Positions 20,035 to 30,684 of a stretch of 64,000 nucleotides of DNA are shown here, piece by piece. Every line of letters begins with the position of its first letter. Positions within the stretch are counted from its first letter, which is position 1. This DNA is from Macrotis lagotis. Lineage: Eukaryota; Chordata; Mammalia; Peramelemorphia; Peramelidae. Below the pieces are notes generated by a model. It ran no database searches and was not told the DNA's origin. It saw only the letters and a list, made by a program, of their open reading frames with translations. Where the stretch lies: contig NC_133658.1 of the NCBI RefSeq assembly GCF_037893015.1, forward strand, positions 425,225,890 to 425,289,889. The letters run 5' to 3'. The translations under genes were made by a program, and so were the position numbers.

Positions 20035-20495
20035 TGCAAAGTATTTTAAAATACCATCTCATGTGAAGTAAACAGAACAAATAGAACATTGTACACATAA
20101 AGAACATTGTAGATGATCAGCTATGAGGATGCAGCTCCTCTGAGATCCTCAGAGATCAAGGACAACTCTGACAGACCTGCTAGGGACAATGACATCCACA
20201 TCCAGAGGGAAAAAAAACAGACTGAAAGCATACTATGTTGACTTAAAAAAAAATTTTTTTTAGGTTTTTCTTATCTTTCTCATGGTTTAGTTCTAATTCC
20301 TCTTCCATAACATGTCTAAAATAGAAATCTGTTAAAAAGGTTTGCACATGTACAAATTTTACCACTGCCATGGGGAGGGAAGAGGGATGAGAGGGTGGTA
20401 GAAAAATATGTAACTCATAAATTTGCAAATGAATGAATGTTGAAAAATGATCACTGCATGTAATTGGAAAAATAAAATTTTAATTTAAAAGAAAA
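20035..20495 (+). repeat. L1 3'UTR fragment
   Basis: It contains 'agaacattgtagatgatcagctatgaggatgcagctc', 'actgccatggggaggg', 'gtagaaaaatatgtaactc' and 'catgtaattggaaaaataaaa', a consistent L1 3' terminus also seen at 12885-13345 and 51395-51515. Confidence 0.7.
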
Positions 20496-20504
20496 ATTTT
20501 TAAA

Positions 20505-20690
20505 AATCCATCATCTCATTCAATCCTCATTACAACCCTGTAAGGTAGGTGATTTTGTTATCTTTATTTACTGATCAGGAAAATGAAGAAGAGAAGGGTT
20601 TAGTGTCTTCCCAAGGTCAAACAACTAATATGATCAGACAGGATTTGAACTCAGCTCTTCTGATTCCAGGTCCACTCCCTATAACACCCT
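20505..20690 (-). repeat. MIR SINE, minus strand
   Basis: 'ctcattcaatcctcattacaaccctgtaaggtagg' followed by the gatcaggaaaatgaag and gatttgaactcagctcttc segments is a classic MIR in reverse. Confidence 0.75.
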
Positions 20691-20789
20691 GCTTAGCTGA
20701 CTCAAAATGTAAGTTCTTCTCATTTAGCAGGGAAAGTTGGGAGAATCTACAGAGGGAGTACAAGGATTCAAAGGCAACCTGAGAAGAGG

Positions 20790-21010
20790 AACAAGTGGGA
20801 ATAGAGTTCTGGGTATGGAATCAGGAAGATTCCTCTTCCTGAGGTCAAATCTGGCCTGAGACATTTTGCCCTGGGCAAAGCACTTAACCCTACTTGCCTC
20901 AGTTTCTTCATCTGTAAAATGGGCTGAGGAAGGAAATGGCCAACCACTCCAGTATCAAGCTAGTAAACCCCAGATAGGATCACACAGATACAACAAAACA
21001 GCAGCAGCAA
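20790..21010 (+). repeat. SINE with RTE-like tail
   Basis: It has a degenerate head, 'ccctgggcaaagcacttaacc', 'gcctcagtttcttcatctgtaaaatgggctgaggaaggaaatgg', then the tail ('accactccagtatc', 'aggatcaca'). Confidence 0.75.
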
Positions 21011-21055
21011 CAAACAAACATTTGGCAGGGAGGAACACAGAAATGAGATGATGAA

Positions 21056-21310
21056 GTCTGTCCTTTGTTCTTGAAGGACAACTGAGACATGACACCATGA
21101 CAAGCACATGAATTAGATTTGATTGGGAGATGCTGTGCTAAGTTGCCAGCCTCAGTTTCTCCTCCAGAGCCATCTGGGTTCTATGGCCAGATATGAATCA
21201 GGATGATTGGAGCTAGGCCTGGATGCAAGGCAAGAACTAAACCATGACTTGTCCAGGGTCACACAGCTAGTTGAGTATCAAATGTGTGAGGCTGGATTTG
21301 AAGTCACGTT
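21056..21310 (-). repeat. MAR1 SINE, minus strand
   Basis: It starts 'gtcctttgttcttgaaggac' and continues 'tgacaagcacatgaatt', 'gccagcctcagtttctcctcc' and 'cagggtcacacagctag': the MAR1 layout in reverse. Confidence 0.8.
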
Positions 21311-21321
21311 CTGTGAGAATT

Positions 21322-21412
21322 ACAATGAGGTAGCTAAGTTGCTCAGTGGATTAAGTGCTAGGCCTGGAGTCTGGAAAGTCTGAATTCAAATGTCACTTGC
21401 TAGCTGTGTGTG
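21322..21412 (+). repeat. SINE head fragment
   Basis: 'gaggtagctaagttgctcagtgg' with 'aggcctggagtctggaaagtctgaattcaaatgtcac' is a tRNA-derived SINE 5' half. Confidence 0.6.
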
Positions 21413-21539
21413 GCAATGAGTCGTGTGGATCATGGATGTAGTTAGGAGCATTGTGCATTAACTTGACCATGGATGCAATTAGGAACAAGAAACTCATCAA
21501 TATTCTCACTAGGTCAAATATTTGTGTGTTTAGCAGTCA

Positions 21540-22452
21540 ACTCCTCAGCTGAAGGTTTACAAATTCTATTTATTTTGACCACACAATCCTTTAAATCTTG
21601 ATGTGTAAACCCATTTATTCCTTAAACAGTTTTGATAAAAAAAAAACACACAATTCCAAACTGTTTTCCAAGCTGGCTACACCAGCACGCTTTAGTGCTT
21701 TAGTGTACCTGTCTTTTCACATCCCATGTATGAGAAATGTAGGGTGTTGGTCTTCACAGGGTGTGGAGGGGAGCCTTTAGGGAATCCATTACAAAAGGGG
21801 AAGTTGTGAGGAATATAGGGTGATGGTCTTCACAGGGTGTGGAGGGGAGCCCTTAGGGAATCCATTACAAGGGGGGAATGACCCAGCCTATCACAAGACT
21901 GGAAGAGTCTTCCTAATTCCATTCCTGGGATACCAAACCCCCACAGTCAAGAGTGACCCAGAGAGCTTGACCTAATGCTACAGAGTTTGTGCAATTAGGT
22001 AATTGAATATTAACCCACACACCCCCTGTGAAGATTGGGGTTCTTTAGCATGCATGCCTTGGATGATGTGGGGGGGGGATCATATTAGGGGCATATCATG
22101 GAATGGGTGGACCTTTTAGATTGTAACTCAAACTCTGAGAGCCTATGAACATCCATGAGGGAGGGGGAAAGAGTTTCTGAGGTGCGCCTCACGCCTAGGA
22201 GTGAGGTACTTGTATCTTGTAAGGTGTATCTTGCAAGGTTTGTGAATAAAATGTACAATTTTCTCTCACTCTAGCAGGTTTTTCTTTTCATTCATTTATA
22301 ACACCCTCCAAGATTGAATCCTCCCATATTTTGTCATCTTTGCCAATTTGCTGGATATAAACTGAGTTATTTTGATCTGCATTTCTCTTAATAGTGATTT
22401 GAAATATCCCTTCAAATGATTGTTAGTATCTTGCAGTTCTTTTGAAAAACAT
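21540..22452 (-). repeat. L1 3'UTR remnant (minus) split by an LTR
   Basis: Both sides, 21540-21726 (…ccaaactgttttccaagctgg…cacatccca) and 22303-22452 (ccctccaagattgaatcctccc…tttgccaatttgctgg…), read as continuous minus-strand L1 3' sequence once the LTR between them is removed. The match to L1 is from memory and approximate. Confidence 0.5.
21727..22302 (+). mobile_element. Probable solo LTR of an endogenous retrovirus
   Basis: A roughly 575-bp block interrupts an older L1. It begins tg (tgtatgagaaatg) and ends ca/aca, with AATAAA (gtgaataaaatg, near 22243-22250) about 50 bp before the end and a T-rich U5. The first part is duplicated: 21740-21802 and 21816-21879 are near-identical (76-bp offset), a pattern common in U3 enhancer regions. 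No internal retroviral genes are present. A clean target duplication is not visible. Confidence 0.6.
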
Positions 22453-22456
22453 GTTC

Positions 22457-22598
22457 AGGGGCGGCTAGGTGGATAGCCACAGTCAGGAGTACCTGGGTTC
22501 AAATCTGGTCTCACTTAATAATTGCCTAGCTGTGTGGCCTTGGGCAAGCCACTTAACTCCATTTGCCTTGCAAAAACCTTAAAAAAAAATCTGGGGAA
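22457..22598 (+). repeat. WSINE1-like SINE with internal deletions
   Basis: 'ggggcggctaggtggatag' lacks the usual gcgcagtggatagag spacing, then 'agtcaggagtacctgggttc' and 'gccttgggcaagccac'. Minus the deletions it is near consensus. Confidence 0.85.
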
Positions 22599-24439
22599 AA
22601 AAAAACACTTTCAGATTCTTTTATTATCTATTGGAGAATGCTATTTGATCAGAACCATTGCTATTGAGTGTAATGTGGATTTGTACTATAGAAGCATACA
22701 AAGCCTCATAGAAATACTAATTTTTTTCTCTATACCCCAGACTGAAGTCCTTGCCCAGATTTAACAAAATAAAAGATATTTTGTCAACATATAATTAAAT
22801 TCCTAGGAAAACAATACTCTACTTAACTCCTTTGTAGTTCCCTTTTATGTTTTGTATTACCTTACACTAAAAAGTAAGCTCCTTGAAGGGAAGGATTGTT
22901 CTTGTTTTATTCTATTTCCATCCTCAGTGCTTAGCATGAGTTTACTTTACTCTATTTACCTATCAATCTATATCCATTTCTTTCTACCTACCTACCTGGT
23001 ATTATCTGCTTCCAATCTATATTATCTACTTACCTCCAGACCACATAGCAACTCTGGGGCAGCTTCTAGCCACAGGGTAACCCATTGTTGAAAGAATTTT
23101 GTATTTTAATATCCTAAGAAAGATTATGAACAGTGGAGGTCTGATACCAGTCTTAGGCCAGGTCACTCTCTCCAATGCAAATAGTTTTCTTGCTACAAGC
23201 CTGGCTCCTGGCTCCTGCTGCTATACTCCTATCTACTCTGGTAGACAAACAATATCATCCCCACTCACATATCAAAACTCTCAGGATCACCAACTAAAGG
23301 GAAGAAAACAAAAGATGCAAAGATAACCAGGAGGATAAAGTTCAAGGTTGGGTCCTGGCTCCAGGGGGATCAGCAGTGGAATGCCAATATATTAGGGCAA
23401 GTTTTTCCTAAGAGTCACATTTAATCACCTAGAGATGCAGGCTCTGTCAGTCAGTGGAAAACTATCTCTTCTCTAAATAAATATGACTCCCACTCTTTGC
23501 TGGGGTGGGGGGGAGGGCGTAGGCAAGCAAGGGATCACTTTGGGACCTTTCATATCTTATTGAAATACCAAGTTCTTTCAGCAGTGAATTAACATGACTG
23601 AAAGCAGGCCATGATCCATACAAACCAAAATAACATGATAGTAAATGCCTGCTCTTCAGTGCTTTAAGGTTTATAAGGTATTTTCCTCTTTACAACCAAA
23701 GAAGTATGTTGAACTGAAAATTAACTTATGAAATTATAAAATGGGGACAAGCACAGTTTTTCTGAGCCCTTGCAGGAAAACCCATGATGACATTAGGAAG
23801 TAGGACTGCAATCATATTTCAGTAAGACAGAGGGTATGGAAGTAAGGCAAAAAGATCCTGAAGCAGACTGTAAGGGAGAACAGGGATGTGATGATGAAAG
23901 GAGACAGTATGGGGAGGGGAGGGAGGAGAGGCACTTACCACTCAGAACCATGGATCAGAGTTGCAAGCCCTCAGAAAGCATAGTCCTAGTGAAGTTGGAA
24001 GAGTCCTGAGGGGAGAGAGCAATTCCAGGTCTAATTTTTTTTAAGGTTTTGGGAACAACAGATGAACTCTTCTCTGTGCTCCCTTGGGGCTAGTTAATTA
24101 ATATGTCCACATCTTATAATTATTAGCACTTTTTGGTGTTCTGCTAATCTTACTGTGGAGGTCTGAAACTTGTCTGAGATTTACCTATCATAGGACCAGA
24201 AGTCTGTGACAGCAGCATCTAATTGGTGTTTGCTGATCCCAGCACACATTACAGAATATGAATTTCAGTTAATATTATATGATACACTTTGTTAAATATA
24301 CTCCTTTGATCCTTTGGTTTGTATGTGACTTCCAGGTTCCCTTTTGTGGTCTTATTTCTTGTTATACTTACTCCCTTTATAATGGCTGTTTATAAACTAC
24401 TAATACTGACTTGGGGAGGATATAATTTTGACATACAGG
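22599..24439. other. Mostly unassigned intergenic sequence
   Basis: It contains an L2/MIR-type tail at 22838-22945 (agtaagctccttgaagggaagg, cagtgcttagcatg). Otherwise there is no recognised gene or repeat. Confidence 0.35.
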
Positions 24440-24550
24440 GAATATTAGCATTACTATCCGCACTTTGTAGTTGGGGAAACTGAGACCTAGAGAGACAAAG
24501 GGTCACAAAATTATATTAGGAAGCTGGGTCAGAAATTGAAGCCAAGGAAG
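24440..24550 (-). repeat. MIR fragment, minus strand
   Basis: 'actatccgcactttgtagttggggaaactgagacctagag' and 'aagctgggtcagaaattgaagcc' are MIR landmarks in reverse. Confidence 0.55.
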
Positions 24551-25589
24551 CATTCCTTCCATCCACTATTTACTATACTAGTGTCCTGTTTTTAAAGGGT
24601 CACAGATAAATCACAATTCAGTAAACACACTAAATTTTTCCATTTTTTTCCCTTCAAAATCAGGACTTGACACAAGGACTATTTAGTAAACATAAAAAAT
24701 TCAGGCCATAGTTTGTGCATTGTATTCTATATATTTAAAAAGTCAATAACACTTGACATCAAATTGGGATCAATGATCCTATTTTGTGGCCTAATGATAC
24801 CTCTAAGTCACTTTCAAAATTTGGGGATGCGAGAAGATGGAAAATATGGTTCATTGTGCATTTTTCCCCTTTTAAGATTTTTCAAACTCACTGAACTCTG
24901 GAAGGAAATATAATCTGAATGATCTGAATTCATTGGCTTGGAGAACTCAATGAGCCTTTAAATATTTAGACTATTTAGAACTTTAAAAAGATAAAAAAAA
25001 AAAAAACAACAACTAGAAAGGCCTGTTTGGTTAGCCAGAAATGAGTTCTATTTAAGAAGCTAGAACAATAAATTACAGTTAAAAATGTAATAATGTTAAC
25101 AGCTCACATTCATAAAGCTGGTGTTTTGTCTTTTATGAAACTGTATCAACAAAATGTTTTACATTAAGACCATTAATAAAAGAATTCAGAAACAAATTAA
25201 AGATAAGACTATTCTTTAAAAAAAAAATGTTAGGCTCCTAAGGAAAAAACTATTATATTCATCTGATTGTGCAAAATGATATGCCTTACCTAGGAGTGGA
25301 AATTATGAGTTTTTCTAATACTATTTATGTTATTTGGAAGCAAGGGCTTGAGGGAGGTGGGGGGGGGGGGGAGTACCTTGTGAATGAATCATCAGGGAGA
25401 ACTTGGAAAAGGGGTGGGACTGGCAAACTAAACCCAGACACTTTGCTCCAGATAGCATTCCTTCTTTTTCATGCTCTCTCACCACTGGCTCCTATCCATA
25501 CCTACAAATATGACCAAATTTTCCCAGACTTTAAAATTTTTTTTCCCTTTGACACTTCTCATCTTCCCAGTTTCCTTCTTTCATTCATC
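24551..25589. other. Unassigned AT-rich sequence
   Basis: No gene or interspersed repeat recognised. A poly-G run (about 25361-25370) sits in an open frame without protein features. Confidence 0.3.
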
Positions 25590-25733
25590 TTTTTTTTGGT
25601 TGTTTTCTTGAGAAAATGAGGTTAAGTGACTTACCTAGGGTCACATAGCTAGTAAGTATCTGAGCAGGATTTGAACTCAGGTCCTCCTGATGCTAGGCCT
25701 AGTATTCTGTCTGGTGCACCACCTAGCAGGCTC
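25590..25733 (-). repeat. SINE, minus strand
   Basis: 'gaggttaagtgacttacctagggtcacatagctag', 'ggatttgaactcaggtcctcctg' and 'gcaccacctagcaggc' match a reverse tRNA-SINE. Confidence 0.8.
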
Positions 25734-25735
25734 CT

Positions 25736-26465
25736 CTCATTCACTTTCTACCTTTGATTTCCTCACTATTCTCAACCCCTTTCAATCTATTTCTGTCTCC
25801 ACCACTGTATTGAAATGTTCTCCCAAAGGTCACCAATGACTTCCTAACAGTCAAAGGCAGTAACTTTTTCAGTCATCTTTCTTAACCTCTTACAGTTTTG
25901 CACACTATTGATGGCTTCTTATGATCAGATATACTCTCCATATTATCATTTCCAAAACATCCCAGCTCTTCTGGTTCTCTCCCCCACACTTTTTTTTTTT
26001 TTGGTTTGGCAATGGGATTAAGTGACTGCACACAGCTTGTAAGTATCAAGTGTCAGAGGTCTGTCTCCAGGGTAGGTGTGTCCACTGAGCCATCTAGTTG
26101 CCCCTCTCCTCCCTTTCTAACCATTCTTTTGTCTTCTTTCCGGGAGGCTTCTGAATTTCCCAAGGTTTTCTCTCAGTTCCTTTATCTAGGCTTTTCTTAT
26201 GCTTGAAATGTCAACTCCTCCTCTCCTGCCCATTTTTGAATAGAAAGCTACTTTTAAAGCCTAGTTCAAAAGCCACCTCATACATATTTTCCTAATCCCC
26301 CCCTAGCTAGGTCTTATTCAAATTACATTATATTTATTTCATAATTACTGATATATATTATTTTACCTAATAGACGGTAAGCTCTTTGAGAGAACAGGTG
26401 GTCTCATTTTTGTCTATCACCAGAACTTAGCAAGTGTTTGCCATATAAGTGGTGCTTTTAGATTG
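25736..26465 (+). repeat. L2 LINE remains (reverse-transcriptase region and 3' end), internally deleted
   Basis: The 25790-25925 stretch corresponds to the L2 reverse-transcriptase motif region (tccaccactgtattg…aaggtcaccaatgac…gttttgcacactattgatgg, cf. SAAFDTVD). 26180-26465 has the L2 3' end (cttgaaatgtcaactcc, agttcaaaagccacctc, ggtaagctctttgag). A minus SINE (25989-26104) lies between. Many stops; inactive. Confidence 0.65.
25989..26104 (-). repeat. SINE in L2, diverged, minus strand
   Basis: It reads 'tttggtttggcaatgggattaag', 'cacacagcttgtaagtatcaag' and 'gagccatctagttgcccc'. Confidence 0.7.
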
Positions 26466-26730
26466 ATATGGATAGCTAAATGGTGTGGTAGATAGAGCCC
26501 AGAGCCTGGTATCAGGAAGACTCTAGTTCAAATCTAACCTCAGATTTACTTACTTTGTAGTAAATTACTTACTTACAGACTTACTAATTGTGTAACCCTG
26601 GGGGTGTCACTTAACCTTGTTTGCCTCTGTTTTCTCATCTGTAAAACAAGCCAGAGAAGGAAATGTCAAACCACTTCCAGTATCTTTGACAAGGAAGAGC
26701 TGGATACTGCTGAAATGAATGAACAATAAT
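26466..26730 (+). repeat. SINE with RTE-like tail
   Basis: 'atagctaaatggtgtggtagatagag', 'gagcctggtatcaggaagac', 'cctctgttttctcatctgtaaaac' and 'ccagtatctttgacaag' match the RTE-tailed SINE; there is a small internal duplication around 26540-26590. Confidence 0.75.
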
Positions 26731-26949
26731 AAAAGTTACTAAGTTCTATTAGGAACTCCACCTCCACAACACATCAGGCTTCTATACCCTTCTGTTATTA
26801 TTTAAACTAATCTGAACTATTGCAATAACCTCATTAGAGTCCTTACTTCCTCTATAAAACTGACTACCAAAATAACCTTTGTTAGACATAGATTTGATTA
26901 TATATCTTTGCTCAACAAGGCTTCAGATGTCTGCCTCCCTATAGTCTTT

Positions 26950-27101
26950 TTTTTATTTTTTAAGGTTTTTGCAAGGCAAATGAGGTTAAGTGGTGTGCCC
27001 AAGGCCACACGACTAGGTAATTATTAAGTGTCTGAGACCCACTTTGAACTCAGGTACTCCTGACTCCAGCTGCTCTATCCACTAGGCAACTTGGCCGCCC
27101 T
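26950..27101 (-). repeat. WSINE1-like SINE in L2, minus strand
   Basis: Flanked by a 14-bp perfect duplication tccctatagtcttt (26936-26949 and 27102-27115). Confidence 0.9.
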
Positions 27102-27140
27102 TCCCTATAGTCTTTCAATGTGAAATACGTAACTCTTTTT

Positions 27141-27297
27141 TTTTAAGGTTTTTTTTTTTTTTGCAAGGCAATGGGGTTTAGTGACTTGCCCAAGGCCACA
27201 CGGCTAGGTAATTATTAAGTGTCTGAGACCGGATTTGAACGCAGGTTCTCCTGACTCCAGGGCCGGTGCTTTATCCACTGCGCCACCTAGCTGCCCC
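27141..27297 (-). repeat. WSINE1 SINE in L2, minus strand
   Basis: Near-consensus copy ending gccacctagctgcccc. Flanks aatacgtaactcttttt (27124-27140) and aatacataactcttttt (27298-27314) match at 16 of 17 bases. Confidence 0.92.
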
Positions 27298-27486
27298 AAT
27301 ACATAACTCTTTTTCTTGGTTTTCCAGACCCTCTACCATCTGGTGCTCCCCACCTCCCCCCTTTCCAGTCTAGTCTACACTATGATCAAACTGGATTATT
27401 CTCTTTACCCTGATCACACCTTTGCTCACTCTATTCCCTCTGCCTTATAAGTTGATGTGCATCCATCCATCAACTTATAAGTATAT

Positions 27487-27641
27487 AGGGGCAGCTAGGT
27501 GGCACAGTGGATAAAGCACCGGCCCTGGAGTCAGGAGTACTTGGGTTCAAATCCGACCTCAGACACTTAATAATTACCTAGCCCTGTGGCCTTGGGCAAG
27601 CCTCTTAACCCCATTTGCCTTGCAAAAACCTAAAAAAAAAA
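27487..27641 (+). repeat. WSINE1 SINE in L2
   Basis: Near consensus (ggggcagctaggtggcacag…ccttgcaaaaacctaaaa). It is inserted in the same L2 as its two neighbours but in the opposite orientation. Confidence 0.9.
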
Positions 27642-27725
27642 AAACCCCAAACAAACAAACCTATAAGGATATTCATCCTTTAAAACCTAACTCACATGCC
27701 TAAAAGGTTTGCTCTGCTATATCAG

Positions 27726-28390
27726 GTAGCCTCAGACTCAAATAGAAACAGACACTAAAGAATACATAAGGATTCTTGTGAACCACATATTGACTTCATT
27801 TTAAAATATAATATTAACTGATTTTAATTTATTTATTAAAACATTTCCCAGTTACATTTTAATCTGCTCCAGGCAATAGTTGGGAGTATTATGGGTAACA
27901 TGTAGCTTATAAGCTATGTGTCTGATACCTTTGCTCTCCATCTTAGTGATGTCATTTGCTGCTTGTGCCAAGAACTCTTTTGCCTGGTCCAGGAACTTGG
28001 TTGGTATTCTACAAGAACCCCTCCTCTGGATCCAAGAGGTTTGACGCATGAAATCCTCCATCATTCCACAGCCGCTGCTCCATCACAGTATGTTGGCTCC
28101 CAGCTTAGTCCTGGAAATACTCATTTTGCTCTGTCTACTGCCATCTCTGGAGCCATGTGGTTCCATCCTCTCCTGGGGCCACGTAGTTCCCTGATGCACG
28201 TGGTTCCCTGGAGGGGCCGTAGAACCACAAGGTCACAAAGGTTCTCTTCAACAGGAGCTGTGCCCACCTTCGGTTAGCGCTACTTCCTTCCTTCCATACA
28301 ACCCTTCTTTTAAAAGCTAAATCCAAAGATTTAGCTTGGTTATGTGCTGGCCATAATATGTTAGTTATCCTTAATAAGATAACAAATAAC
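27726..28390. repeat. Old interspersed repeat of uncertain family plus unassigned sequence
   Basis: The stretch 27730-27950 (ctcaaatagaaac, 'acataaggattcttgtgaacc', 'cccagttacattttaatctg', 'gtgtctgatacctttgctctc') reads like a widespread repeat I have seen in mammalian genomes but cannot name. 28060-28320 is more GC-rich and unassigned. Open frames on both strands here have no recognised relatives. Confidence 0.35.
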
Positions 28391-28515
28391 TGACCCTGGA
28401 GTCAGGAGTACCTGGGTTCAAATCCGGTCTCAGACACTTAATAATTACCTAGCTGTGTGGCCTTGGCAAGCCACTTAACCCCATTTGCCTTGCAAAAACC
28501 TAAAAAAAAAAAAAA
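28391..28515 (+). repeat. WSINE1 SINE, 5'-truncated
   Basis: It begins in the body (ctgaccctggagtcaggag), with the A-box missing; the rest is near consensus with an A-tail. Confidence 0.88.
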
Positions 28516-28854
28516 TTACTGTTTTATCCAGTAGACTAGACAGGCCATGTCCAGGTCATGCATATTGCATGTTACAGGTACATATAATGTTTAAATCACA
28601 TTGAATGGCATATCAAGGTTGCTAAAAATAAATGAAACAGAGATCATATGTAATATATATTGTCATGTGATAAGATTATATACAAAAACACATAACACAT
28701 CCCCTATCAATGGATATTATCTGAGCAACTTCCTATCCTTAAGAGTACATCATAAAGCTTAATTACTTGTAAAACCTTCAGGGTCATTTGCTGCTCACTC
28801 TTGGTAGCCTCAAACTCACTAGAGTCTGTTTCTAGGCCCCACCAAATCATCATT
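28516..28854. other. Unassigned sequence
   Basis: AT-rich; no gene or repeat recognised. Confidence 0.3.
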
Positions 28855-29272
28855 TCTATTAGTTGTTCAGTCTTCTTTCAGTCCTGTCCAATCTCATTGG
28901 TGGTTTTCTTGACAGAGATACTGGAGTGGTTTGTCATTTTCTTCTCATTTTACAGATGAAGAAACTGAGACAAATGGGAATAAGTGACTTGCCCAGGGTC
29001 ACACAGTAAGAGTCTGAGGTCATGGGGCGGCTAGGTGGTACAGTGGATAAAGTACTGGCCCTGGAGTCAGGAGTACCTGAGTTCAAATCTGTTCTTAGAC
29101 ACTTAATAATTACTTAGCTGTGTGGCCTAGGGCAAGCTACTTAACCCTATTGCCTTGCAAAAACCTAAAAAAAAAAAAAAAAAAAAGTCTGAGGCCAGAT
29201 AGGAACTCAGGATGATGAGTCTTTCTGACTTCAAAACCAGTCCTCTATCTGCTGCACCACCTAGCTTCCTAT
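28855..29272 (-). repeat. RTE-tailed SINE (minus) split by a younger SINE
   Basis: The two halves (28855-29022, 29187-29272) join into one reverse SINE: tail 'ttagttgttcagtcttctttc', core 'cagatgaagaaactgagac', head 'gctgcaccacctagcttcc'. Confidence 0.85.
29023..29185 (+). repeat. WSINE1 SINE nested in an RTE-tailed SINE
   Basis: It has ggggcggctaggtgg, a complete body and about 20 A. The flanking duplication agtctgaggtca / agtctgaggcca (29011-29022 and 29186-29197) lies inside the host SINE. Confidence 0.92.
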
Positions 29273-29339
29273 CATTATCTCCATGGATAGCCTCAATTCT
29301 CACAGGTTGAGGACTGGGCAAAAAAAAAGAGAGCTCTCC

Positions 29340-29780
29340 AAGATGAACAGAACCAGAAGAATGTTGTATACCCTAACAGCAACATGGGGGTGATGATTAA
29401 TCTTACTGGACTTACTCATTTCATCAGTCCAACAATCAGGGACAGTTTTGGGGTATCTATGACAGAGAATACCATCTGTATCCAAAGAGGGAATTGTGGA
29501 GTTTGAACAAAGATCAAGGACTATTACCTTTAATTTTTTTTAAAAAAGGTATCTTCTTTACATAATTTTGCTATCTCTTATATTTTATTTTTTCCTTAAG
29601 GATATGATTTCTCTCTCAACACATTCAATTTTGATAAATTTTTAGCATGGAAACAATCAAAGACTATCAGACTGCCTTCTGTAGGGGGTGGGGGAAGGGA
29701 AGCAAGATTGGGGGAAAATTATAAAATTAAAAAAAGAAATAAGATATAAAAAAAAGAAGAAAAAATGATAAAAAAGAAAA
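29340..29780 (+). repeat. L1 3' end, 5'-truncated
   Basis: 'agatgaacagaaccagaag', 'gtataccctaacagcaac', 'tccaacaatcagggacag' and the G-rich end 'gggggtgggggaaggg' match the L1 at 44360-44770. The flanks repeat agagagctc(tc)c (29328-29339 and 29781-29790). Confidence 0.85.
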
Positions 29781-29790
29781 AGAGAGCTCC

Positions 29791-29937
29791 AGGTGCAGCT
29801 TGGTGGTACAGTGGATATAGCACTAGCCCCAGTATCAAGAGGATCTGAGTTCAAATCCAACCCCAGACACTTAATACTTACCTAGTTGCGTGACCTTGGA
29901 CAAGTCATTTAACCCCGTTGCCTTGCAAAAAAAAGAA
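29791..29937 (+). repeat. WSINE1-like SINE abutting L1
   Basis: 'aggtgcagcttggtggtac' to 'cgttgccttgcaaaaaaaag', flanked by agagagctcc (29781-29790 and 29938-29947), the same decamer used by the L1 to its left. Confidence 0.88.
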
Positions 29938-30042
29938 AGAGAGCTCCTAAGGGCACATCAACCTATTTTCCTCAATTTATGATAGATACCCTTCAGTCTG
30001 AAATAGCCTTGGCAGGTTTTCTCTGATCCTCAGCTAGTTAGC

Positions 30043-30297
30043 TACATCAGCTCAGGTAGTGCAAGGGTTAGAGCACTGGGCCTGGAAACAAGACACCTGA
30101 ATTCAAATATAGTCTCAGGCACTTACTAGGCAAGTGACTTAATTTCTGTTTGCCTTGGTTTCCTCCAAGGTAAGCTAGGCATGATAATAGCCCAACCTCT
30201 CAGAGTTGCTATGAGGATCAAATAAGAGAGTATTAGTAAAAAGTGCTTAGTTCAGTCCCTGGCAGACAGTGAGTACTATATAAATGTCTATTTATTT
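30043..30297 (+). repeat. MIR SINE, nearly complete
   Basis: It has a tRNA-like head (cagctcaggtagtgcaaggg), CORE ('gcctggaaacaag', 'gtttgccttggtttcctcc') and MIR 3' part ('ctctcagagttgctatgaggatcaaataag', 'ctggcagacagtgagtactatataaatg'). Confidence 0.8.
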
Positions 30298-30479
30298 CCT
30301 CCATTGCCCACCATCATGCATTGTTCTCATCATCCAATCTTTGATATGAATTTCTACATGGGTCATTGTCTGGCTCCAAATGTCCATCTGTGGTCAGAGG
30401 ACAGGTCATCCTCTGAGTCTGCTTTGGCTGCTTCTTTACTGCTCCTACCTTCCTGGTAGTCAAAACCCACTGTAGGTTA

Positions 30480-30670
30480 TATTAACAGACACAGAGTGTC
30501 CAGAAACATGAGAGTGGGAGTTCTTCTGTCCTCTGCCCTGGTCAGACCACATCTGGAGCCTGAGTCCAGTTCTGAGTGCAAAGTTTTAAGTGGGATACTG
30601 ACAAATTAGAGAACGTGCAGAGAGAGATGACCAAAGGAAGGACCAAGAGATATTCAGTCTGAAGAGAAGA
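30480..30670 (+). repeat. CR1/L3-like LINE fragment
   Basis: 'ggtcagaccacatctggagcc' followed by 'tccagttctgagtgcaaag', then 'gatactgacaaattagagaacgtgcag' parallels the C-terminal coding part of CR1/L3 reverse transcriptases (…VRPHLEY…QF…LERVQ). Frames are broken. Confidence 0.55.
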
Positions 30671-30684
30671 TCTTCCTTTGTGTC

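Larger units (their letters stand above)
26735..27725 (+). repeat. L2 3' region split by three SINEs
   Basis: Once the SINEs are removed, the order 'ctattgcaataacctcattagagtcc', 'ggcttcagatgtctgcctccctatagtctttcaatg', 'ccagaccctctaccatctgg', 'cacctttgctcactctattcc', 'cctttaaaacctaactcac' follows the L2 3' end on the plus strand. Confidence 0.6.

Noticed and set aside
27852..28277. 70-codon minus and 119-codon plus frames
   Set aside because: Overlapping frames partly inside an old repeat, with no recognisable domain.
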